16,935 nucleotides of DNA from Pirellulaceae bacterium (lineage in GTDB: Bacteria; Planctomycetota; Planctomycetia; Pirellulales; Pirellulaceae): positions 1 to 16,935 of the forward strand of contig JADLDX010000282.1 of the NCBI GenBank assembly GCA_020846515.1, written 5' to 3'. The translations under genes and the position numbers were made by a program. Positions 1 through 9,000 of the stretch are shown here, one piece after another. Position 1 is the first letter of the stretch. Every line of letters begins with the position of its first letter. The notes under the pieces were generated by a model. That model was not told the DNA's origin, did no database searches, and saw only the letters and a program-made list of their open reading frames with translations.

Positions 1-13
1 AAAAGCGATCGTC

Positions 14-1486
14 ATGCACAGTAATTCCACACGACGACCAGATTCCACACGACGACAATGGCTGGCTCAAGCTACTTGCGGTCTGGGTTCGTTGGCTTTG
101 GCGACACTGATCGAGGAAGAGTCACGAGCGGCTACTGGACGAGCGACGCATCACGCCCCCAAAGCCAAACGTGTTATTCAACTATTCATGGCTGGTGCGG
201 CCAGCCACATCGATCTGTTCGACTACAAGCCACAACTGGCTAAATCGCATGGCCAGCCGAGCGACTTTGGTGAACCGATCGAAGCCTTTCAAAATGGGCT
301 TGGCCCCTGGTTAGGACCCGTCTGGCCTTTTAAACCCTATGGCCAATCGGGCAAACCGCTGAGCAGTATTGTTTCGCAGCTTGGCTCTGTCGTCGATGAA
401 ATGGCCTTTGTGCATAACATGGTGGGCAAGTCGGGAGTGCACAGCCAAGCCACGCTCTTGCAGACGACCGGTTTTGATCGACCGGGCTTTCCTTCGGCGG
501 GCGCCTGGGCGAGCTACGCGTTGGGCAGTACGAATGACAACTTGCCTACGTTTGTGGTGCTGCCCGATCATCGCGGACTAGCCAGTAATGGCACTAAGAA
601 TTGGGACAGTGCTTTTCTGCCACCCCAATCTGCGGGCACCGTAATCTATCCGGATCGCCAGCAACCGATCGCAGATTTGTATCCGAATTCGCGGCGGCTA
701 AAAGTATCGACTCAAAGCGAACGCGATTTGCGCGAGATGTTGCATCAGTTGAATCGACGGCATGCGCTGGAGCGGCCTGAAGATGCCAGGCTGGAGGCGA
801 GGATTGAAAGCTATGAGCTGGCTGCCAAGATGCAACTGGCCGCACCGGCCGCCCTGGACTTCACCGACGAACCTGAGCACATCCTGAAGCTGTATGGGCT
901 AGATAATATTCCCGTAAAGTTTCCCAGCGAGATTAATCAGCGCGAGGAAGCGATTCTGTTCGGACGCAAGTGTTTGGCGGCAAGACGATTGATTGAACGC
1001 GGCGTGCGGTTCGTGCAGATTTGGTCTGGAAATGACAACGGTTTCCCACGACGTAACTGGGATTCTCATGAAGACATCCAACGCGATCATGGCCCTTTGG
1101 CATTTGGCATGGCCTCGGGTGCGGCGGCCTTGATCATGGATCTGAAGCAACGGGGATTATTGGAAGACACCCTGGTGGTCTGGACGACGGAGTTCGGTCG
1201 CTTGCCCAGCAGCCAAGGCGGCCGCGGACGCGATCACAATCCGTTTGTGTTTACCAATTGGCTGTGTGGCGGCGGGGTGCGCGGCGGCATCACCTGCGGT
1301 CAATCCGATCTTTGGGGATACAAACCGGCAGATCGCAATTCCGTGACCACGGTCTACGATATTCATGCCACATTGTTGCATCAACTCGGCTATGACCATA
1401 CGCGTCTGGCGGTCCGCAATGGCGGTATCGACCGACGTTTGACCGATGTCCACGGGCACGTGATTCATGAACTGGTGGGCACGTAG
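14..1486 (+). CDS. DUF1501 family protein, Tat-exported
   Basis: 490 aa. The N-terminus carries a twin-arginine motif (STRRQWLAQ, residues 11-19) followed by a hydrophobic stretch, so export by the Tat pathway is predicted. The body matches the DUF1501 family, which is expanded in planctomycetes and related to the alkaline phosphatase/sulfatase fold. Visible family signatures are HIDLFDYKP (residues 65-73), TTEFGR (391-396), GRGRDH (403-408) and a C-terminal segment with GGGVRGG and LTDVHGHVI. The biochemical activity of the family is not established. In planctomycetes these genes usually follow DUF1549/DUF1553 (cytochrome-like) genes; such a partner would lie just left of the window and cannot be seen. 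The ATG at 14 is the first start visible, with no clear ribosome binding site in the 13 available bases, so a start further upstream is not fully excluded. Length and both ends look normal for the family. Confidence 0.88.
   Translation: MHSNSTRRPDSTRRQWLAQATCGLGSLALATLIEEESRAATGRATHHAPKAKRVIQLFMAGAASHIDLFDYKPQLAKSHGQPSDFGEPIEAFQNGLGPWLGPVWPFKPYGQSGKPLSSIVSQLGSVVDEMAFVHNMVGKSGVHSQATLLQTTGFDRPGFPSAGAWASYALGSTNDNLPTFVVLPDHRGLASNGTKNWDSAFLPPQSAGTVIYPDRQQPIADLYPNSRRLKVSTQSERDLREMLHQLNRRHALERPEDARLEARIESYELAAKMQLAAPAALDFTDEPEHILKLYGLDNIPVKFPSEINQREEAILFGRKCLAARRLIERGVRFVQIWSGNDNGFPRRNWDSHEDIQRDHGPLAFGMASGAAALIMDLKQRGLLEDTLVVWTTEFGRLPSSQGGRGRDHNPFVFTNWLCGGGVRGGITCGQSDLWGYKPADRNSVTTVYDIHATLLHQLGYDHTRLAVRNGGIDRRLTDVHGHVIHELVGT
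24..59 (+). repeat. 18-bp tandem duplication in the Tat signal coding region
   Basis: The 15-mer ATTCCACACGACGAC occurs at 24-38 and again at 42-56, an 18-bp period. It encodes STRRPD then STRRQW, so the double-arginine motif is present twice in tandem. Confidence 0.85.
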
Positions 1487-1549
1487 GGTGGCCTAAGCAT
1501 ATCGACACGTTCGCTTTTGGATTGGGGCTCATTCGTCGTGATAGAGGAT

Positions 1550-1575
1550 GACGAGTCGCGGAGCGACTCGTCTAC
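1550..1575 (-). repeat. Dispersed palindromic hairpin, copy A
   Basis: Perfect 10-bp arms (GACGAGTCGC at 1550-1559 and GCGACTCGTC at 1563-1572) separated by GGA, followed by TAC. Read on the minus strand it starts GTAG-A-CGAGTC and matches the copy at 15301-15326 at 25 of 26 positions. It lies between the DUF1501 gene and the zinc-ribbon gene. No T tract follows the stem on either strand, so it is not a standard intrinsic terminator. Confidence 0.85.
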
Positions 1576-1594
1576 AATGAAGATCACTATCCAG

Positions 1595-1623
1595 TTGCAG
1601 CTAGGTGGGTTACCATGCATAAA
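1595..1623 (+). promoter_or_regulatory. Possible sigma-70-type promoter for the zinc-ribbon/pseudokinase pair
   Basis: TTGCAG at 1595-1600, a 17-nt spacer, then CATAAA at 1618-1623. Each hexamer matches four of six consensus positions. The site is 51 nt upstream of the ATG at 1674. This is pattern matching only, and planctomycete promoters are poorly characterised. Confidence 0.3.
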
Positions 1624-1673
1624 TCTATAAAACCCTTGTCAAACCCAGTCCATCAACAGTCTTCGGAATCGTG

Positions 1674-2372
1674 ATGAGCATTAGCGCCAGTGTGCTAGAG
1701 ACCTTGCACCGCATTCATCGTCAAAAGACCGATCTGTCTGGGCAACTGGAACGCGGTCCCAAGCAGATTCAGGCAGCGCGGACCAAAATCGACTACTGCA
1801 AGAAAGTCCTGGAAGATATCCGCGAGAAGCAAAAGAACTTGCGGATGGATGCCGACCGTCGCCAACTGCAGCTTCGTGAACGCGAGAATCGTATCGCATC
1901 GCTGGAAGGCAAGATGAACGCGGCCAAAGAAAATCGCGAGTACCAGACGCTCAAGGAACAGATTGCGGCCGATCGGCAAGCCAACAATGTGCTGTCGGAT
2001 GAAATCCTGGAGTTGCTGGAGCAGGTCGACGTAGTGCATGCTCAGATCGACCCGGCGATCGCACAAATCAAGGCGGCTGAAGGCGATTTAGTCGAGGTTG
2101 AAAAGCGAGTTACCGAACGCATGAAGGCCGTCGAAGCCGATCTGGCCCGAGTGATGAAAGAATTAGCCCAGGTTGAAAGTGGACTCGAGGGCGACTTTAA
2201 ACGAGACTATGAGAGATTGGTCTCCTTGCGTGGCGAGGATGGCATTGCCGAAACAGAAGGCAACTGTTGCGGCGGTTGTTACCAAATGTTAACACCCCAA
2301 ATGCTGGACCGCCTGGCTAATCATTTCACCGTCGTCTGTCCGTCGTGCGGTCGATTCTTGTATCAATCGTAA
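1674..2372 (+). CDS. COG1579-type coiled-coil protein with C4 zinc ribbon
   Basis: 232 aa from the ATG at 1674; a GTG directly before it at 1671 is the alternative start. Residues about 10-190 are highly charged and heptad-like, consistent with a long helical hairpin or coiled coil. The C-terminus carries a zinc ribbon with CGGC (C199, C202; C198 is adjacent) and CPSC (C222, C225). This architecture fits the COG1579/DUF164 family (zf-RING_7), annotated as possible nucleic-acid-binding proteins; the chlamydial member CT398 has been reported to contact sigma-54 and a FliH-like protein. The function here is unknown. It ends 10 nt before the pseudokinase gene, so the two are probably co-transcribed. 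In many bacteria this family sits beside a Nif3-like gene, which is not seen here. Confidence 0.85.
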   Translation: MSISASVLETLHRIHRQKTDLSGQLERGPKQIQAARTKIDYCKKVLEDIREKQKNLRMDADRRQLQLRERENRIASLEGKMNAAKENREYQTLKEQIAADRQANNVLSDEILELLEQVDVVHAQIDPAIAQIKAAEGDLVEVEKRVTERMKAVEADLARVMKELAQVESGLEGDFKRDYERLVSLRGEDGIAETEGNCCGGCYQMLTPQMLDRLANHFTVVCPSCGRFLYQS

Positions 2373-2382
2373 ATGTTAAAGC

Positions 2383-5300
2383 ATGAGTCTCTCGAGCGTA
2401 GAACTGTGGCAACGATTAACGGCCAGCCAGCTCGCTTCGCCAATGCAATGTCGTGCCTGGGCCGCCGATGCTGCAACAGGCCTGACCGCCAGCCAGGCAA
2501 TCGATGGTGAAGAGGTCGCCAGACAATTAGTCGTACAAGGAAAACTAACACAGTTTCAAGTCGATACTCTGTTGGCTGGTACCGATCAACCGTTGGTCCG
2601 CAATGGCTATCGTCTACTCGAGCCAGTTAACCTCCCCTCCCATTCTGCGTCCGATGTGCGATGTATTTGGCCGCAGTGGTGGGTGGTCGCCAAGACCCAA
2701 ACTGCCCCTGCCCTCTGGATGCGTTGGTTGGACGGCGTCGCTCTCAATCAACCCGCCGTCGCCAGTGCCCACCCCGCCTTGCCGCGCGTGTTGCAACATG
2801 CGCAGGTCAACCACGAACGCCTGCAAGTCGTCAAGCCGCCCGAGATGGCCGCGGGGACTCTGCAGATCAGCGTGGAACCGGTCAGTGGCAAGCTGCTGAG
2901 CAGCCTATGCGACGGAGGCGAAAAATCGGTCGATGGTGTCATGTCGCTATTGATCGATATCTCCTCAGCCTTGGCCAGTTTACACGCGGTAGGCCTGGCA
3001 CACGGTCGCGTGACGCCGGACCGCATTTGCTTGGGGAACGACGCGCGATACCAATTGCTGCGCGATCCACTGTGCGGAGCCACGCTGCAGTTGACCGACC
3101 ACGCATCAGAGACCGGCTTTGCTCAAGGTTTGATCGGCGTGCTATTGCCCGAAAAGCTCAACGCCGCTCACTTTATGGCACCGGAGTCGTTGCTGCCAGC
3201 GCAAGTGGCTACCTCACAGTCCGATTGCTACAGTTTGGGATGTGTGGCCTGGCTACTATTGACCGGTAAACCGCCTTTTCATGCTGACACGCCCGCGAAG
3301 ATTCAAGCGGCCCATGCAGAGACGCCGTTGAATCGTAAGGCTCTGGCTAAAGTGCCCGAACCCCTGGCGAAATGCATCTGGCATTGCCTGGCGAAAAATC
3401 CCGCCTCCCGGTTTAAACATGCCCAGCAGTTGCTCGACAGTCTGCAGGTCGCGCAGCGCGTCCTGGTCGCTGGGCCATCGTCGACCCCCATCACCAATCG
3501 ACCAATTGCCAAACCCAACCCTGCATCCAACCCGGCGTCCACCCCTGCATCAGCTGTTGCCTCACCTGTCGCTTCGGACAACACATCCAGCCTGGCCACG
3601 GGTGCAAACGTTCCAATTGCTGCACCTGCCCCTGCTGAAGCCAATGCTCAAGCTAAAGCCAAGCCCGAAGCCAAGTCTGAAGCCAAGACTGAAAAGTTGT
3701 CTGCGAAACAACCCACATCTGCCAGCCCAGTCACCAAAACATCGGCGGCAGTGGCTGCGGATAGCCCAATACCGTTGGCCAGCTCGGCGGCTCGCACGTC
3801 CAAGGGAGCTGCCCCCGCGAAACCTATTCCAACTCAGCCCGCTCCCGCAACTCAGCCCGCTCCCGCAACTCAGCCCGTTCCCGCGAGTAAACCAGTTACC
3901 GCAGGTAAGCCCACTCCTGCGAGTGCGCCCATCAACGTGGACCAGTCGGAGCCTTTAGATGCTCAGCCAACTGTAAATCCAACAACGACTAGTGTCGCGG
4001 CTGTCCCAACCAATGCGGCTGCGACCAGTCTGACGGAAACAACCGTGAGTTCGGAAACGGTGGCGGCGACGGCCGACTCGAAAAGCGAGCCAGCGCAGTC
4101 GGATTCTTCCGCGGCGGCACCTAAACGGGCTCTGCCGGGCAAACCACCTGCGCGACGCGCGACGCCGGGTGCTCGATCGTCCGGAGTTCGATCGTCGGTG
4201 CGTAAGACAGCCGGTAAACGAGCGAAATCTAGCAACTGGCTGACACCAGTCATTGGTGGTGGTGCGTTGCTCGTTTTGTTGCTGGTGATCGCGGTCATCA
4301 ATGGTGGTCTGGGTTTCGCGCCGCGCAGTTCGGTGAAGACGAAGCCGGCCACCGCGGCGGCAGGCAATGGTGGCGGCACCGACTCTGGAGCATCCGGCCA
4401 ACCTGACGCTGCTGTACCACCGGCCGATCCGCGTGCCGAACGATTTGAACTGGTCGACGCCGACCCCAATGCGCTGTGGGCGCCGCCCAGAGCCCCCGAG
4501 CCGATTCCGCTGGATCTCCTACCGCCCGGCGGGCAGTTCTTCGCTGCCCTACGTCCGGCATCGCTGCTATCCCAGCCAGAGAACCGACAACTGTTGAAAC
4601 TGCTCGATGAAGAGTTGTCGCCGTTATGGCAATGGGTAAATCAAGTCAGCGGCATCGCCATGGAACAGATCGAACAAGTAGTTATCGCCGCCTATCCCGG
4701 TCAAAGCGGGGTGCCCCAATATGCCTTGCGTGTGCAGTTGACCAACGGACGGACGTTGAGTGAGTTGAAGACGGCCTGGAAGGGGCCCAGCGAGAACAAG
4801 GTTGACCAGCAGTCGCTGCTGGTCAGTGGCGCAAACGCGTATTATGTCGCCACGCAACCGTTGGTTGATTCGCAAAGCGTTACCGAGTTTGCGTTTGGTC
4901 CGTTGGAAATGATGCGTGAAGTGGCCGGCGCAGCGGGTGGGTCCGGACCGCTGTCCAGTCAGATGGAACAACTTTGGCAAGCCACCGATCGGCAATCGGA
5001 ACTGAACCTGTTGGTCAATCCCATCTTTCTGTTTACCGAGGGACGTTCATGGTTGGAGCGCGTACCACCTAGATTGGCGTCTAATCTTCAACAATGGCTG
5101 GCTCGCGATATGCGTGGCGCGATGTTCACCAGTAGCCTCGGAAGTCTGGGCAACGCCTGGTTCTATGAACTGAGATTGACCGGTGCCACCGATCGCGATG
5201 CAGCCGTCAATCAACAAAAGCTAGCCGACACTAAGGGAAAGCTGGCACTGGATATGGAGAATTGGTTAGTCAATGAATTGCCGCACCCTTATTGGCGAGC

Positions 5301-5913
5301 AGTGGCCAATCGCTATCCAAGTATGCTCCGCGCGCTAGATGCGCAAACTCGAGTGGGATCGGAGAACGGCCAGGCGATCGCCAATGGCTACTTACCGCTA
5401 AGCGCTGCTCCCAATTTGGTCTACGCAAGTTGGATGGCGTTTCAGCCCGCTTCGACGACCAGTGCCGGGGCCGTGGCGGCCACATCTGGCAGCGGTACTC
5501 CCGCCCAGCCGCCCATGACAGCGCCGCAAATACTTGATCGATCAATTAAATTGGTCATCGACCAAACGGGCATCGAGAATGTACTGGCCGCCATAGGCGA
5601 AGCAGCCAACGAAAAACTGCCCGCCGGGAGCAAGCCCCTGCGATTCGAATTGGATGGCGCGGCCTTCCAACGCAGTGGTATTACGCGAAATCAACAGATT
5701 CGAGATTTCAAGATCGAGAACCAATCGGTGCGCGCCGCGCTAACGCTCTTGGCTAAGCGTGGCAACCCAGTCCAGCCGCTGGATGACCTCAAGTCTGAAG
5801 AGCAAAAATTGATTTGGGTCTTGATCGATAATGCCGATGGTGGCCTGATCTCCCTGACTAGTCGCGAAGCGGCTATGACGGCTCAACAAAAGTTGCCCTC
5901 TGAATTTCAGTAA
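2383..5913 (+). CDS. Membrane-anchored Ser/Thr pseudokinase with large C-terminal extracytoplasmic region
   Basis: 1176 aa. Residues about 1-70 resemble the leader of planctomycete Ser/Thr kinases (VARQLVVQGKLTQFQVDTLL, then NGYRLLEPV where the glycine loop should begin). A kinase-like fold follows to about residue 355, but the catalytic signatures are lost: no GxGxxG loop, HRDLKPxN replaced by HGRVTPDR (H207-R214), and no DFG. The structural APE (266-268) and D281 in SDCYSLGCVAW are kept. Residues about 360-615 are an Ala/Pro/Thr/Ser-rich linker. A basic stretch precedes one transmembrane helix at about 620-645 (GGGALLVLLLVIAVI), implying an inside N-terminus. The C-terminal part (about 685-1176) is probably extracytoplasmic and unassigned. 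Its last 125 residues have alternating strand/helix segments loosely like secretin/TonB short N-terminal domains, a weak resemblance. A scaffold or sensor role is inferred. Confidence 0.8.
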   Translation: MSLSSVELWQRLTASQLASPMQCRAWAADAATGLTASQAIDGEEVARQLVVQGKLTQFQVDTLLAGTDQPLVRNGYRLLEPVNLPSHSASDVRCIWPQWWVVAKTQTAPALWMRWLDGVALNQPAVASAHPALPRVLQHAQVNHERLQVVKPPEMAAGTLQISVEPVSGKLLSSLCDGGEKSVDGVMSLLIDISSALASLHAVGLAHGRVTPDRICLGNDARYQLLRDPLCGATLQLTDHASETGFAQGLIGVLLPEKLNAAHFMAPESLLPAQVATSQSDCYSLGCVAWLLLTGKPPFHADTPAKIQAAHAETPLNRKALAKVPEPLAKCIWHCLAKNPASRFKHAQQLLDSLQVAQRVLVAGPSSTPITNRPIAKPNPASNPASTPASAVASPVASDNTSSLATGANVPIAAPAPAEANAQAKAKPEAKSEAKTEKLSAKQPTSASPVTKTSAAVAADSPIPLASSAARTSKGAAPAKPIPTQPAPATQPAPATQPVPASKPVTAGKPTPASAPINVDQSEPLDAQPTVNPTTTSVAAVPTNAAATSLTETTVSSETVAATADSKSEPAQSDSSAAAPKRALPGKPPARRATPGARSSGVRSSVRKTAGKRAKSSNWLTPVIGGGALLVLLLVIAVINGGLGFAPRSSVKTKPATAAAGNGGGTDSGASGQPDAAVPPADPRAERFELVDADPNALWAPPRAPEPIPLDLLPPGGQFFAALRPASLLSQPENRQLLKLLDEELSPLWQWVNQVSGIAMEQIEQVVIAAYPGQSGVPQYALRVQLTNGRTLSELKTAWKGPSENKVDQQSLLVSGANAYYVATQPLVDSQSVTEFAFGPLEMMREVAGAAGGSGPLSSQMEQLWQATDRQSELNLLVNPIFLFTEGRSWLERVPPRLASNLQQWLARDMRGAMFTSSLGSLGNAWFYELRLTGATDRDAAVNQQKLADTKGKLALDMENWLVNELPHPYWRAVANRYPSMLRALDAQTRVGSENGQAIANGYLPLSAAPNLVYASWMAFQPASTTSAGAVAATSGSGTPAQPPMTAPQILDRSIKLVIDQTGIENVLAAIGEAANEKLPAGSKPLRFELDGAAFQRSGITRNQQIRDFKIENQSVRAALTLLAKRGNPVQPLDDLKSEEQKLIWVLIDNADGGLISLTSREAAMTAQQKLPSEFQ
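3832..3885 (+). repeat. Three tandem 18-bp units in the pseudokinase linker
   Basis: Units at 3832-3849, 3850-3867 and 3868-3885, the first two identical, encode TQPAPA, TQPAPA and TQPVPA. They sit in the Pro/Ala-rich linker between the kinase-like domain and the transmembrane helix. Confidence 0.9.
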
Positions 5914-6011
5914 GCCCAACATTGAGAATGGTCTTGATGGGGCTCGATTGATCTTGATTGCGATGCATTAGCGATTTAGCGAATCACCAATTCCCGCGTT
6001 GAGGCTTACTT

Positions 6012-9000
6012 TTAGGAAGATGCAAACACGCTTTTAAAGATCTGCCTGTTCTGTTGGCGAATGGCCGTGCAAGTGCTGCCCAGCGGATGACTATTGTTGT
6101 CAGCTTGGATATCAATAGACCAATCGGCGTGACGAGTGGTTTGCAAAAGGAACTGCAACTGATCCAGCAAGTCATTGGCGGTGGGCAACTCGTGCCTGGC
6201 CGCCAGGTTCATCAATCGCAGTCCGGACTCGACGCGCCGTAGCCATCGGTAATTGGCCGAGAGCTTTCGGCCTTGGTCTTGGTTGAGGAAACCAAACTGC
6301 AGCAGCTTGGCCAGTGCGTCGAGCGTACCTGGCACCAACACGTCGGGCTCGGCACGTGCATGTTTTAGCTGGAGCATTTGCACAATAAACTCAATGTCCA
6401 GCGTACCGCCGTACCCGCGTTTAATGTTGGTTGGCGCGGCACCTTGTTCCAGACGAACACGGTGTCGCTGAATATCGGTCGCATGCTCTGGTTGCCAATC
6501 GAGCGAAGTCAACATGGCCCGGACGCTCTCGGCCACCCTGGGCAAGATGGCCGGACTAGCCCAGACGGGACGAGCCTTGCATAGTGCTTGACGTTCCCAG
6601 AGTTGGGCTGGGCCACAGCAGAAATATTTTTCCAGGTCATCCAGAGTGGTGCAAAGTCCGACACTGCCGCCCAGCGGTCGCAGCCGCGCGTCCAGTTCAT
6701 ACAAGTGGCCCGCCGGACCAACGCGCGTAATCGACTTGACGACGCGCTGCGCTAACTGATTGAAGAAGAGGCGATTGGCGATGGAGTCATGCCTGCGATG
6801 AGGCAATAGCGGGCGCGTGGTTCCATCGCCTTCGTAAAGGAATAATACATCCAGGTCACTGTGATAATTCGGCTCGCGACCTCCAAGTTTGCCAACTGCC
6901 AAAACGACCATCTCCGCCGCCTCGCCTACGCGAGGTCCAGCCGCGACGATGGGCACACCAAGTTTCTGAATCAGCCGATGAAACTCGTGCTCGATGGTCT
7001 GCTTCAAACAGGCTTCTGCCACGTCCGAAAGCGCCCGATGCGTATCAACGATCTCATCCTTGCCCAAAACATCGCGAGCACCAATATGCAGGTGCATCGA
7101 ATTCTTGAAACTATGCAGTACCAGGCCTGGGTCATCGACTCCGCGACACAATTCAGCCAACAAACTTTCGATATGCTGAGTCGTGGGCAGGCGATCGAGC
7201 ATGAGCGAGTCGATCAGTTCGTCGATCATACCCGGGTTGGAGGTCAAGATCGCGATCAAGTAGGGAGAGGTCGCGCACAGGCGGATACACAATTCCATGG
7301 CGGGTTGGCTGCTTTGAAACAGCTCCCATAACACGGCTTTACCACCCAAACTATCGCTGACGCGCCGCAGTGTCGACAGAGCCACATCGGGAGAGGGTGT
7401 CTTGGCAAACGATTGCAGCAATCGCGGCGCGATGGCCGCCAAGAAGTGCCGACACCTCCGCGACGATAAGAAACTGACTTGTTCCTGTCCCAATGCGATG
7501 AACTCGCGATAAGCGGCGTGCACATCGCTGAACTTGTAAGGTGATAGCAGGCGAACGATTTCTGCCGCTGGCGGTGATTGCTCCAGGATCAAATCGGTCT
7601 CCGGGGCCACTTCACCAGATTCAACGGTGAACGTCTCGCTTAAGAGGTGATCCAAAATGCGCGAATTGCGTTTGGTGCGTTCATCCAATTGTTGCGTCAG
7701 CACGCTGGTATCAGCGGCCCCGTCGCTGGCGACAAAACCGGTAGCAATCAAGAACTGTCTCCGGTCCGGGTCGGTTGTGGGTAATGTTTCGGTATCGTGT
7801 CCAAGCACGACCTGCAATCGATGCTCGACCTTTCTCAAGAACCGGTAGTTATCGTCCAGCACGCTGCGTTCCTGAGCCGTAAGGCAACCGGTGCGTTCCA
7901 AAGCACCGATCGCATCGAGCGTATTGCCCAGGCGGACCTCGGGCAACTCTCCACCGTTGAGCAATTGCAGATACTGGATCAAGAATTGAATATCCCGGAC
8001 ACCACCAGCGCGATTATGCACGTTGCTCTGTTCCTGGCCGGCATCATGCACGCGTTTGCCCAATTGCCGTTTGAGCGCTGCGATTTCGGTGATATCACTG
8101 CGACTCAGATAGCGTCGAAAGACCCAGGGTTCTAACTGCGACAGAAACGCATGGGACAACGCGGCATCGCCGGCCACATGGCGGGCTTTGATGAACGACA
8201 GGCGTTGCCAGGTTTGACCTTGGTTCTCGTAGTAGCGCCGGGCCGCATCAATGGGCGCAACGTGAGTATCGCGCGAGATCATGGCGCGAAGATCGCAGTG
8301 GACTACGTATTGGCTGCTGACGTAGGTATTGTCCGTAATCAATTGTACGGCGCGTTTTCCGACGCGTTCAAAGTAATCGGCCAGCGGTGTGCCGCGACCG
8401 CCAGGCGGCGCATCGACGGGATCGCAGATCATCATCAGATCCAGTCGCGGTGCGTAGCTGAGTTCATTGCCACCTAGATCACCGTAACCGATGACCGACA
8501 TCCGCGCTGGTTGGCCGTTGGCGGCCGGTGGAACACCGAACCGCGAGGCAACCTCGCGCTGAGCTAAACGGATCGCCGTCTCGATAATCGCCTCGGCCAA
8601 CGTCGAGAGTTGTTGCGCAACGGTCTCAATTGGTAACGCGCCGATGAAATCCCCGAAGGCGATCCGCATCGTTTCGCGTTGCTTAAACGTATGCAAACTG
8701 CGTGCGGCCATTTGGGGGTCGAGCAGACCGCTGACCTCGGTGGCCAGTTCATCAACGAGAATGCTGCGAGATACCGGCAAGCCTTCGGTCATCCGCAAAA
8801 GGTCAAAACTCTCGGGGTCGGTGATCAGCTGTTCGGACCAGCTTTGGCTGGTCGCAAGAATGTGCATGAGCGTCGGCAAAGCCGCCTGATCGCGTTCGAA
8901 CAGGGCCAGTAGGGCTTGAGGTGAGCGCGACGCAGCGATATAGCTCACCAGATTGGTTAAACCGCGATCCGCATTGGGACTGGTCGGCAAAATGGTGGTT

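Noticed and set aside
1550..1575. Intrinsic terminator for the DUF1501 gene
   Set aside because: The stem is strong but no T run follows, and the same sequence recurs at a position upstream of two divergent genes (15301), so it is a dispersed repeat.
3955..4469. Two long minus-strand ORFs opposite the pseudokinase linker
   Set aside because: Arg/Ala-rich shadows of the repetitive Ala/Thr/Pro linker on the plus strand.
5914..6011. Terminator between the convergent pseudokinase and glnE genes
   Set aside because: No stable hairpin with a T tract found on either strand.
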